Part shown: in pieces, positions 1 through 6,532 of the stretch | How the letters are laid out: every line of letters begins with the position of its first letter | Position numbering within the stretch: position 1 is the stretch's first letter | NCBI GenBank assembly: GCA_937884385.1 | Contig: CALGCW010000342.1 | Span: forward strand, 1-8,716 | From: an uncultured Clostridia bacterium | Lineage (GTDB): Bacteria > Bacillota > Clostridia > Oscillospirales > CAG-272 | Reading direction: 5' to 3' | DNA length: 8,716 nucleotides | The notes under the pieces: generated by a model | Seen by the model: only the letters and a program-made list of their open reading frames with translations | Database searches by the model: none | Told to the model about the DNA's origin: nothing | Translations under genes and position numbers: made by a program

Positions 1-1222
1 CGATCCTGTATAGCTCCTGTGATAAAGTGTTAACCTGGGCTTCGGTGAGTGCATAGAACTTTGTGAAAGAGCTTGTACCGTAGCCGGCGTAAAACTGCGT
101 ATCGTTTCTGTACTTTGTCTCGTCGGCTGACGGCGTGTAGCCCGTGTTATGCATATCCGTATAATCTGACTGAGCCTGCGGCGCGTTTACTGTTTCAGCT
201 CCTTGCAGATACCTTCCGCGTCCTACACCGTCAGCATCTATAAGACCTATATATGTATTCTGATTTGTCAAGTTTCCTAAATCGTCAGTTGTTGTACTAA
301 AGTATAAACCAAAACACGCTACTGTTTTGAGTATATCCTCTACCATACCGTCGTAATACTCAATATAAAATTCTCTGTTTTTATTGTCATACTTGATACG
401 GTTCTTTGCTGATTCAGGGATATAGCACATATACACGAGGTTAGTATCGGTTATACTACCTAAAGTGTTTGCACCCACAAAACCAAAAGGAATCCAGTTA
501 AAATCAGGGTTTGTGTACATATAAAACCGTTTATTTTTAGTTGATACTACGTACTCGTCAAGTATACCCATATATACCCCGTGTCCTTGTGGTGTGGGAT
601 TATAACCTGCACTCGCTGACCATGCAACGCCGTCCTCATTGTTACCAAAGTATGGAACGATTCTAACACGTGAAATGCGTGTCCAATTGTACTGTGAAAA
701 AGTCCTTACAAAGTACTCTAAAGTCATGTCATAATACACGCCGTCCCCATTACTTACAGATAAAAAGATTACTAAGATCATGTTGTGAGGATTGATAACA
801 GTGTATGGTATCAAATCTTTTGACTCGTTATACTCTGTATCAATATTTTCCGACCAGTCAACACGGTTAAGTTGATCAAAACTTATAAAGCTTTGGGGTA
901 GATACTGTGTGTTTGTTTGTTTTTCAAAAAATGCAAAGTTTGTAACTTCTCTGTCCGTTGAATCGTAAGGCTGAAATGCGTTATCATGTAAACCACAGTA
1001 TACGACATGAGACATAGCGGACTCAGTACCAAGACCGCAGTAACTCAGACTCTTGTCAATGGGGCTGTCATATGACAGCTTACCTGCTGTAACGCCTTCG
1101 GAAAGAGTTTTCGCACCTGTACCGAATGAAGCAAGCTTGTTCTTTGTCGTGATCTGTGCTTGCTGAAAAAAAGCGTTCGTCCATTGTTCCGGAAGTCCAT
1201 AAATGTTCGTATTAACTGCCAT
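1..1222 (-). CDS. Tail-knob-like structural protein, 3' end outside window
   Basis: An open frame of 407 codons runs from the ATG at 1222 to the left window edge without a stop, so the C-terminus is missing. The start is set by a G-rich Shine-Dalgarno (five G at 1238-1234, eleven bases before the ATG), and the ATG overlaps the end of the preceding gene by 11 bases. The protein is rich in Tyr, Asn, Thr and aromatic residues, as phage tail proteins often are, and starts MAVNTNIYGLPEQW. Near the window edge it contains FYAGYGTSSFTKFYALTEAQ followed by an NTLSQEL segment, which resembles a stretch I associate with tail or knob proteins of Firmicutes phages. No signal peptide or enzymatic motif is visible. 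Its place downstream of the capsid gene and the knob-domain gene suggests a part of the short tail, perhaps equivalent to the later part of phi29 gp9. It could also be a receptor-binding or minor structural protein; the structural role is more certain than the exact one. Confidence 0.7.
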   Translation of the reverse strand, partial: MAVNTNIYGLPEQWTNAFFQQAQITTKNKLASFGTGAKTLSEGVTAGKLSYDSPIDKSLSYCGLGTESAMSHVVYCGLHDNAFQPYDSTDREVTNFAFFEKQTNTQYLPQSFISFDQLNRVDWSENIDTEYNESKDLIPYTVINPHNMILVIFLSVSNGDGVYYDMTLEYFVRTFSQYNWTRISRVRIVPYFGNNEDGVAWSASAGYNPTPQGHGVYMGILDEYVVSTKNKRFYMYTNPDFNWIPFGFVGANTLGSITDTNLVYMCYIPESAKNRIKYDNKNREFYIEYYDGMVEDILKTVACFGLYFSTTTDDLGNLTNQNTYIGLIDADGVGRGRYLQGAETVNAPQAQSDYTDMHNTGYTPSADETKYRNDTQFYAGYGTSSFTKFYALTEAQVNTLSQELYRI

Positions 1223-1684
1223 TGCTTACCGCACCCCCTATGCATTGCAGCACATAACATCTTTCACCGTATGGCGTAAAAGCTTCGTGCGCGATCGGTA
1301 CTTGCTGCACTTTCTCAGTATTTGGCAGCACCGGAAATTTTGTATCTTGAATCTTCGTTGGCTCTCCTATGCCGCCGTTTCTGACGACTGTAACCGGGCA
1401 ATTTTTCAAATCATAACTTGACAAAAAGTCAACTGTACAAGTCAAAATCATTCTTTTTCCGTTCTCGACTGATACCTTCGCAAAGTATTTGCGATTACCT
1501 AAAAATGAAGCTTCAACGTAGTTACACGTTAGATAATCAGAGTTATAATGAATTCCGGGTTAATTAGATCAATTCGACTTGTTGGATCAATCTCAACGCC
1601 GCCCGTAGGAGAAGCTTCTGTATATGTTTTGTTGACCTTCATATTATTATCGGTTGTTGTTCCGATCTTTATATAGAATGACAT
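1212..1684 (-). pseudogene. Tail-knob N-terminal-domain-like protein, frameshifted
   Basis: Translation from the ATG at 1684 (good Shine-Dalgarno AGAGGTGATC) begins MSFYIKIGTTTDNNMKVNKT and reaches INPEFI before ending at a TAA (1531-1529). In the frame one base back, translation continues smoothly as YNSDYLTCNYVEASFLGNRK and runs to a TAA at 1214-1212. Joined at about 1547, the two parts give a protein of about 157 residues. It matches the layout I recall for a small phage family related to the N-terminal part of phi29 gp9: a YNSxYL..NY segment, an aromatic KYF strand, a TVDFLSSY helix, a VVRN motif, and a terminal YVLQCIGG segment. One missing base near 1545-1550 would explain the break; TTC ATT TAT AAC would restore the frame. 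The stop overlaps the next gene's start. No clear slippery heptamer is visible, so either a real mutation or a sequencing or assembly error is more likely than programmed frameshifting. Confidence 0.72.
1234..1239 (-). promoter_or_regulatory. G-rich ribosome binding site of the tail gene
   Basis: On the minus strand AGGGGG stands eleven bases before the ATG at 1222. It lies inside the end of the upstream knob-domain gene, consistent with translational coupling. It decides the start of the tail gene and is one of four poly-G type sites in the window. Confidence 0.6.
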
Positions 1685-1687
1685 CTG

Positions 1688-1696
1688 ATCACCTCT
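1688..1696 (-). promoter_or_regulatory. Extended Shine-Dalgarno of the knob-domain gene
   Basis: On the minus strand AGAGGTGAT, followed by C, ends a few bases before the ATG at 1684. It matches the anti-Shine-Dalgarno complement well beyond the core GAGG. This supports 1684 as a real start even though the reading frame is interrupted after 51 codons. Confidence 0.75.
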
Positions 1697-1706
1697 TTAT
1701 ATAGGG

Positions 1707-1732
1707 GAATAGCCCCGATTTCGGGGCTATTC
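1707..1732 (-). terminator. Strong hairpin after the major capsid gene
   Basis: GAATAGCCCCG and its exact complement CGGGGCTATTC enclose a four-base loop, giving an 11-bp perfect stem (12 bp if the last A:T pair is counted). It begins 12 bases after the capsid stop codon and ends 22 bases before the next start. No U-run follows on the minus strand (CCCCTATATAAAG), so it is not a classical strong intrinsic terminator. It may be a partial terminator that lowers expression of the tail genes relative to capsid protein, or a 3' end that stabilises the capsid message. Confidence 0.6.
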
Positions 1733-1743
1733 ATGGGGAGTAA

Positions 1744-3369
1744 TTATTTTTTCTTTGTGGATTTCGTTTCGTTTTCTTCCGGATCTTCTTCCCTGGTATC
1801 GTTCTGCGGAGCTTCTTCCAGGATCAAGCCAGAAAGATCATATTCCTGCGTGTTTGTTCCTGCCGGGGTTGTGGTAATAACTTTGAGTTTCTTTGTTGTG
1901 TCTGATACTTTGACCGTTCCGGTTCTTTCAGGATCATTTAAAATTGATACCTGATTTTCAATACCTATTGTGCATTCCGTAGCGTCCGAAGGTACACCAA
2001 GCCATTTGAGCGCAAGGAAATTTCCATTTCCCCATGTTGGCGGAAGTGCGCCGGAGCTTATATATTTTAGTGTTCCGGTGATCTTCATATTGATATTATC
2101 AACTTTAAGATCTGTTCCCTGAAGATCTGAAACATCATATCCCCAGATTTTTGCATTCTGTTCCATTGGATCTGTAATTACATTCGGTATTCCTGAACCC
2201 ATTACAAAGATAATTCCGTTTTCTGCAAGATCATTGAAGTATGAAGTATCAACTTTATAGAAGTTCGTCCAATACTCGCCATTCGCATTATATGCGCTCG
2301 TTGTTCGGCGGTTGTCATTAAGGACGCCCAGAGCATCATAATCAAAGAGCACGCCGATAATATAGTTTCTATCAATTACGGTTCCGTCGCTGCTTGCTTT
2401 GACGTCAATTCGGGAAGTCTCTGCAAGATCATAGTCTTCGCCCTGAGTCTGCCAGAATGGAACAGTATCATATTTACCGATCTTAACAAGATCATTATGA
2501 TATGTATCTGACTGCAAATAAACTTCCATTCCTGTACTCAGATCCGAATGGAGAACAAGTCTTGCATATTCCTTTGGAGTAAATGTAACGTTCGGATCAT
2601 CGCCGTTATCATTGAACTTGACCGACGGAGCGCGGAAACGCTCTACATACTGCTTTACTTTAAGAGCAAGAAAACGATAAAAATCCTTATCGTTCGCTGC
2701 CTGATCAGCTGTTAAAGGTGTAACGCGTAGGGCGTTAAATGGTGTAAGTACATCAACAATTCCATTTCCTGTCTTGATCTTCTCAGCCATAAAGTTATTT
2801 ATGGTTCTCATTATCAAGCTATCAATGTAGATCGTCATTGAAACATTAATTCTATTTTCAATCATTGATATAAAGCGGTTCATTGCATCTGCACTTGTGA
2901 AGCTCTCTTTAAGCTGCTCCTCAGTGAATGAACAATCTATCTGCCAGGCTTCTTTGTGATTATAGAATTTCTGGGTAACGTCCGGGGGGCAGAATTCAAA
3001 CTGGTTTACAGTCTGTCCCTTTTCCAAGCTCCATGAAGGATTGGGCTTCGCTTCAAATACCTTGCAGCGTGACTTACTCAAAATAGAACCATATTCCCAC
3101 GAATCGCGGCGAACGTCCGGAGCGTAACCTTCATAGGTTCTGTCAACGAAAACTTCCTTTCCTATGCGGTTGATCATTGCTTTGACATAGTTATCTTTCC
3201 AGTTATTATTGAATACCGTTGTACCCATATCCACGATATTAGAAAGATCTTCCTGAACAATAAATTCCTGTCTTACAACTTCGCCCTGTTCATTTTTTAT
3301 TGGTGCTGCCTGACCTGTAACTTCATTCATTACATCATTAAGAATTCCGTATATCTGTTTTACTTGCAT
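1744..3369 (-). CDS. Major capsid protein, phi29 gp8-like
   Basis: The 541-residue product should form the icosahedral shell with the HK97-type fold. Resemblance to phi29 gp8 is visible in several blocks: an N-terminal helix (MQVKQIYGILNDVM), the NRIGKEVFVDRTYEGY segment, FYNHKEAWQIDCSFTEEQLK with SADAMNRFISMIENRIN (residues about 136-175; gp8 has a similar aromatic-helix block), and the GEYWTNFYKVDTSYF stretch ending in GIIFVMGSGIP (about 364-395). phi29 gp8 is about 448 residues, so this one is longer. The excess is a C-terminal beta-rich region (about 425-519, with GNGNFLALKW and YDLSGLILE) in the place where gp8 carries its Ig-like domain, followed by an acidic tail and a Lys-rich end. 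The start follows an AAAGGAGG site with 8-9 bases spacing. The gene lies 15 bases after the collar gene, and a strong hairpin follows it. Confidence 0.88.
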   Translation of the reverse strand: MQVKQIYGILNDVMNEVTGQAAPIKNEQGEVVRQEFIVQEDLSNIVDMGTTVFNNNWKDNYVKAMINRIGKEVFVDRTYEGYAPDVRRDSWEYGSILSKSRCKVFEAKPNPSWSLEKGQTVNQFEFCPPDVTQKFYNHKEAWQIDCSFTEEQLKESFTSADAMNRFISMIENRINVSMTIYIDSLIMRTINNFMAEKIKTGNGIVDVLTPFNALRVTPLTADQAANDKDFYRFLALKVKQYVERFRAPSVKFNDNGDDPNVTFTPKEYARLVLHSDLSTGMEVYLQSDTYHNDLVKIGKYDTVPFWQTQGEDYDLAETSRIDVKASSDGTVIDRNYIIGVLFDYDALGVLNDNRRTTSAYNANGEYWTNFYKVDTSYFNDLAENGIIFVMGSGIPNVITDPMEQNAKIWGYDVSDLQGTDLKVDNINMKITGTLKYISSGALPPTWGNGNFLALKWLGVPSDATECTIGIENQVSILNDPERTGTVKVSDTTKKLKVITTTPAGTNTQEYDLSGLILEEAPQNDTREEDPEENETKSTKKK

Positions 3370-3374
3370 TTTTC

Positions 3375-3383
3375 CTTCCTCCT
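3375..3383 (-). promoter_or_regulatory. Consensus ribosome binding site of the capsid gene
   Basis: AAAAGGAGG stands before the ATG at 3369. It is the only near-perfect AGGAGG site among the structural genes, which fits the high output needed for the major capsid protein. Confidence 0.75.
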
Positions 3384-3384
3384 T

Positions 3385-4134
3385 TTATATCCATACTTGC
3401 AAGAATATTTCATCTGCAATATCATTTATGATTATATCCAATATATTAAGAAGTGCAGCTGCTTTCAAGCCGTCTTCTATTACTTCCGAAGTCGGGCGGC
3501 GTCCGTCGCGCCCTGAAATTAACTTTGTATAGTGATTTTTGTCCGTTCCCGTAGTTGTTACGGTAGAACTTGCAGAAGATGAAGTTGTTGTTGTGTCCGG
3601 TTGTCCGCTGTAACTTGTGGCGGTTGCTCTGCTGCCACTCTCTACGGAAGTATCTTTATATTCCAGGCGTTCCCCGGTTGTAGCATCGAAGGGGACAATA
3701 TTATGCGAAGTCGTATTTGTATATTGATTTGGAGTTGTGGTTGTGGTTGCTGTCTGGTTGTTCTTTGTGCTTGCTGATCCGCTGCCGGTGCTGGTGCTGC
3801 CGCTTGACAAGTTCGGCGTCCTTGTATGATCATATTCTTCCGATCTGAGATAATCACCGAAAAGATGAAGATCATCTTGATATAGCTCTACAAGATTATC
3901 ATATTTCTTTTTATTGGCTATATAGTTTGATATGAATATTTCCTGTATACTTTCAAAAGTATAGTTTGTAATTGCTTCTTCAAACAGTTCCCACATTCGC
4001 TGCAATGCATCTTCGGCGGTTGCTCCAATCGCTGTAAGCGTCAATAAATAACCGTTAAAGGGATTAGTCGTCAGCTCCTTTGTCATTATCTGATCCCATG
4101 TCCGGAAGTTCGTTCTCGTCGGTTTCTTGACCAT
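3385..4134 (-). CDS. Lower-collar / head-tail connector-like protein
   Basis: The 249-residue product probably sits below the portal as the lower collar (phi29 gp11 position). It has an N-terminal helical part (residues 1-105, starting MVKKPTRTNFRTWDQI), a long Ser/Thr/Gly-rich low-complexity stretch (about 109-196, interrupted by HNIVPFDATTGERLEYKD), and a conserved-looking C-terminal part. That last part, ISGRDGRRPTSEVIEDGL followed by a hydrophobic ILDIIINDIADEIFLQVW end, resembles the GNxGxTTSQEML...YDIIIDxFxxEFCLLVY end I recall from connector proteins of Firmicutes podoviruses. The start at 4134 follows seven G with six bases spacing; a second ATG at 4086 has a weaker site. The start overlaps the portal's end by 71 bases, implying coupled translation. 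The connector role rests on position and on the C-terminal resemblance; no enzyme motif is seen. Confidence 0.68.
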   Translation of the reverse strand: MVKKPTRTNFRTWDQIMTKELTTNPFNGYLLTLTAIGATAEDALQRMWELFEEAITNYTFESIQEIFISNYIANKKKYDNLVELYQDDLHLFGDYLRSEEYDHTRTPNLSSGSTSTGSGSASTKNNQTATTTTTPNQYTNTTSHNIVPFDATTGERLEYKDTSVESGSRATATSYSGQPDTTTTSSSASSTVTTTGTDKNHYTKLISGRDGRRPTSEVIEDGLKAAALLNILDIIINDIADEIFLQVWI

Positions 4135-5350
4135 TATCTTCCCCCCCTTCGACTATAATAACATTGTTATCGCCTTCGATATTGATATCAATGTTTGTTT
4201 CTTCGGGAGCTGCTTCTTCCTCGGTCTGATCGTCGGGAGCTGTTTCTTCTTCGGTCTGATCTTCCGGAGCTGCTTCTTCCTCGGTCTGATTGTCGGGAGC
4301 TGCTTCTTCTTCGGTCTGATCTTCCGGAGCTGCTTCTTCCTCGGTCTGATCTTCCGGAGCTGCTTCTTCTTCGGTCTGATCTTCCGGAGCTGCTTTTTCT
4401 TCGGTCTGATCTTCCGGAGCTGCGTCTTCCTGGGGAGCTGCTTCTTCTTGCTGTTCAAGTATTATTGGATTTAGTTCCGCTGATAATTCCGTTCCATACT
4501 TAGCATTTACCGCGTCAAATCCTTCATTTAGTGAAGTAATGATATCATCTACCGAAAGAAAAGCGAATGACAAATTGTCATTAACTTCCCCGGTGATAAG
4601 GCGTTCCCGTTTCATTTGATCATGGACGCATATTCCTATTTGTTCCAGGAAGTGCGCAAGAACATATTGATTTACTTCCAGTAATTCAATTAAATTTTGA
4701 TTGGTTGTATTCTGTACAATCGGAACGCCTTGCAGCTTATCAACCAATGAGCTTTTTACAACAATATCCGGATCGCCTTCATACATCTTTGCAAATGTCG
4801 CTTTGATACTGTCTACCGTATTTTGAGTATCAGCTGCGATAATATTTACAAGCCTTGTATTTTTCTGGGCGATATTTAAAGAAATATCATTATCTGCAAG
4901 CATTACCGCCGTTTTTTCTATAAGGTTATATAATCCGCCGTTTATGCCTGATAGGTTGTATTTATCTGTTTCGGAAAGATAAACAACAACACATTCTTCA
5001 TCACGTTTCAGATTATATGACTTTGATAATCGCGGATTTACCACAAGAACATTACGCGGAATATAATAAACGTCTGGCGTTTCAGCGGGGGAGCAGTTCA
5101 AAGCAAGTAATTCTTTTTCGTTCTCTCCTATAAGCTGACCTTCCAGAAAGCAGATCTTACCTTGTGTAAATAAGATCATCTTCAAAAAAGTTTCATTTAC
5201 AGTCTTTGGAACGCCTTTGATCAATATTACTCTGTATAGCAAACGAAGGATAAAGTCAAAGTAATATCTGTAAAGCTTTGTAAATGAAAGCTTTTTCGGC
5301 GTCCTGAATATAAAATCAAGGCTGCTATTTGTGTTTGAATCTCTTGCCAT
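4064..5350 (-). CDS. Portal (upper collar) protein with acidic repeat tail
   Basis: The 428-residue product should form the dodecameric portal ring through which DNA is packaged. The first 300 or so residues follow phi29 gp10: an aromatic helix YRYYFDFILRLLYRVI, then KGVPKTVNETFLKMILFTQG (gp10 has NLPPTINPSFLEKSIHQFG), a VVVYLSETD strand (gp10 GVVIYNND), the long NQNLIELLEVNQYVLAHFLE helix, and QMKRERLITGEVNDN (gp10 KKERMVTDEVSSN). phi29 gp10 is about 309 residues; the remainder here is a Glu-rich tail with seven copies of a ten-residue unit AAPEDQTEEE (about residues 305-384), then an Asp/Glu/Asn-rich end. The ATG at 5350 overlaps the ATPase stop (TAATG) and follows AAAGGGGG. An upstream ATG at 5380 is rejected because that ribosome site would then lie inside the gene. 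Confidence 0.9.
   Translation of the reverse strand: MARDSNTNSSLDFIFRTPKKLSFTKLYRYYFDFILRLLYRVILIKGVPKTVNETFLKMILFTQGKICFLEGQLIGENEKELLALNCSPAETPDVYYIPRNVLVVNPRLSKSYNLKRDEECVVVYLSETDKYNLSGINGGLYNLIEKTAVMLADNDISLNIAQKNTRLVNIIAADTQNTVDSIKATFAKMYEGDPDIVVKSSLVDKLQGVPIVQNTTNQNLIELLEVNQYVLAHFLEQIGICVHDQMKRERLITGEVNDNLSFAFLSVDDIITSLNEGFDAVNAKYGTELSAELNPIILEQQEEAAPQEDAAPEDQTEEKAAPEDQTEEEAAPEDQTEEEAAPEDQTEEEAAPDNQTEEEAAPEDQTEEETAPDDQTEEEAAPEETNIDINIEGDNNVIIVEGGEDNGQETDENELPDMGSDNDKGADD
4141..4150 (-). promoter_or_regulatory. Poly-G ribosome binding site of the collar gene
   Basis: GAAGGGGGGG ends six bases before the ATG at 4134, inside the portal gene. It supports this start over the internal ATG at 4086. 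The last seven bases are all G, so anti-Shine-Dalgarno pairing would need a G:U pair where the consensus has A. Confidence 0.6.
4201..4437 (-). repeat. Coding tandem repeat, 30-bp unit, seven copies plus partial ends
   Basis: Seven consecutive 30-base units (4201-4410) encode the ten-residue portal repeat AAPEDQTEEE, with degenerate partial copies at both ends. Plus-strand units end in TCGGTCTGAT. Units beginning at 4201, 4261 and 4321 have TTCTTCC before that end; units at 4231, 4291, 4351 and 4381 have TTCTTCT or TTTTTCT. Units 4231 and 4291 also share GTCGGG where most others have TTCCGG. This suggests growth by duplication of 60-bp pairs. Because 30 is a multiple of three, open frames persist through the array on both strands without being genes. 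Confidence 0.95.
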
Positions 5351-6465
5351 TATACTTTTAATCCCCCTTTCGTTGCCCATTTAAGCCAGGCGGCGAAGGT
5401 TTCGCCGTCCTCATTATCGGCAAAATATGTCTTGTGCTGCTTTATTAATGACAATATAACTTCGTGCGCTTTCGTCGGCGTGTGCGCAAGATTGGTATTA
5501 TGCAGCGGGTTTGGGTCTGGCGGATCGTCAAGATTATCTGCATAGATGATCTGGTCTTCCGGGTTTTTGATTTCTTTATACCTTCGGGAAAAGGTAAGAA
5601 GGGGCGCGTCATTGAATATATATAAGCCGCCGCGCAGGATCTGACCGTCAAATACTATAAAGAATTGCAATTCAGGGGGCAAAGATCCGACGCCGCGCGG
5701 GATATGCCTATATAATGCTATTTCCCACGCGCCCGAAGTGATCATATCAAGTTCGGGATTATCAAAGCAAAAATATTGACTTACATTTTCACCGCCGCCC
5801 GCTGCGTCGCTGTATTCTACTGCTATTTTCGTTCCAGAAGCTCCCATTGTATAAACGTCAATAGTTCCTTGCTTCTGATCCTTCATTCGGGTTAAGCCCA
5901 TTTCCCGGAAGTAAGGACAATACTTGCTTACCGTATTTGCAACCATATAGATTTTTATGCCGGCGCGGTTACGAACTATTGAAGAAAGCAGATTTTGAAA
6001 AAGTACAAATTCATTTGTCAAGTAGAATTGACGGGTAATGAATTCATCGAAGAAGACATATTTAACTTCGCCGGCGTCCTGACCTTTGGTTGTCTCGGCT
6101 GTATTGATCGCGTATGTTCTGCAAAACGGCTTCTTATCTTGTGAGATCTTGATATCACCGTCATAACAGCAAAAATAAAAGCCATTGGAACGATAAAGAA
6201 TAGAATTATATTTTCCTTCCGTTTTTTCAATGATATACGGAATATGAGGATCAAACAATTCAGAAAGATTTTTCGGCTTGATCATTTCGTCCAGGCGGCG
6301 AAGGTAAGCAGAAGGAAGATCTTCGTCAAGATAGGCGTCAATGATCTTGCGGCAAACTGCGAAGGTTTTTCCGTTGGATCTCTTTCCGTAAATCAAATTA
6401 TATACAGCATCAAGGGCGTCAATGCCTGATATATCGTAGTAGTTTGAAATTCCGTTATCGCTCAT
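5350..6465 (-). CDS. DNA packaging ATPase, phi29 gp16-like
   Basis: The 371-residue product should be the ATP-driven motor that packages genomic DNA through the portal. It has a Walker A loop GKRSNGKT (residues 27-34, in the position of ARGIGKSY in gp16), a Walker B strand with catalytic acid KYVFFDEF (135-142; gp16 has TIVFDEF), and a following block IVRNRAGIKIYMVANTVS then KYCPYF (about 163-185) that matches gp16 FRNRERVRCICLSNAVSVVNPYF. Length is close to gp16 (332). The chosen ATG at 6465 follows seven G with five bases spacing. An in-frame ATG at 6561 lies upstream of and across the promoter, and would add an unrelated N-terminus, so it is rejected. It is the first gene after the late promoter. 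In phi29 the ATPase works with a packaging RNA; none is recognised here. Confidence 0.94.
   Translation of the reverse strand: MSDNGISNYYDISGIDALDAVYNLIYGKRSNGKTFAVCRKIIDAYLDEDLPSAYLRRLDEMIKPKNLSELFDPHIPYIIEKTEGKYNSILYRSNGFYFCCYDGDIKISQDKKPFCRTYAINTAETTKGQDAGEVKYVFFDEFITRQFYLTNEFVLFQNLLSSIVRNRAGIKIYMVANTVSKYCPYFREMGLTRMKDQKQGTIDVYTMGASGTKIAVEYSDAAGGGENVSQYFCFDNPELDMITSGAWEIALYRHIPRGVGSLPPELQFFIVFDGQILRGGLYIFNDAPLLTFSRRYKEIKNPEDQIIYADNLDDPPDPNPLHNTNLAHTPTKAHEVILSLIKQHKTYFADNEDGETFAAWLKWATKGGLKV
5363..5370 (-). promoter_or_regulatory. G-rich ribosome binding site of the portal gene
   Basis: AAAGGGGG lies at the end of the ATPase gene, twelve bases before the ATG at 5350. It decides between that ATG and the upstream ATG at 5380, since it would be internal to the longer form. 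Confidence 0.6.
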
Positions 6466-6470
6466 TGTCG

Positions 6471-6479
6471 CCCCCCCTT
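6471..6479 (-). promoter_or_regulatory. Poly-G ribosome binding site of the packaging ATPase
   Basis: AAGGGGGGG ends five bases before the ATG at 6465. It fixes the ATPase start in the leader downstream of the late promoter and closely resembles the site before the collar gene. Confidence 0.65.
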
Positions 6480-6499
6480 GATAGCTGCGTAAATAAATA

Positions 6500-6532
6500 G
6501 AAGGTGGATATATAAAAAACATATCCACCTTC
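6500..6532 (-). other. 12-bp inverted repeat at the late transcription start
   Basis: GAAGGTGGATAT (6500-6511 on the plus strand) and its exact complement ATATCCACCTTC (6521-6532) flank a 9-base A-rich spacer. The repeat begins at the base next to the -10 box, so the expected transcript start (near 6526) falls inside its first arm. It could be an operator, a hairpin at the 5' end of late mRNA (about eight pairs would remain), or a terminator for the polymerase operon, since TATTTATTTA follows it on the minus strand. Sequence alone does not separate these. Confidence 0.7.

Noticed and set aside
1045..1260. 71-codon frame on the minus strand
   Set aside because: It lies in another frame of the start of the tail gene and the end of the previous gene, and its Arg/His/Phe-rich product looks like out-of-frame translation.
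1529..1562. Programmed -1 ribosomal frameshift in the knob-domain gene
   Set aside because: No X-XXY-YYZ heptamer or clear downstream stimulatory structure was seen at the crossing point, so mutation or sequence error is preferred until reads are checked.
4201..4437. CRISPR-like array
   Set aside because: Units are directly adjacent with no spacers, and they are in frame within the portal gene.
4127..4503. Open frames on both strands of 101-115 codons through the repeat region
   Set aside because: They are alternate readings of the 30-bp repeat, whose length is a multiple of three, so any frame lacking a stop in one unit stays open. They give repetitive products such as runs of KKQLRKIRP and have no convincing starts.
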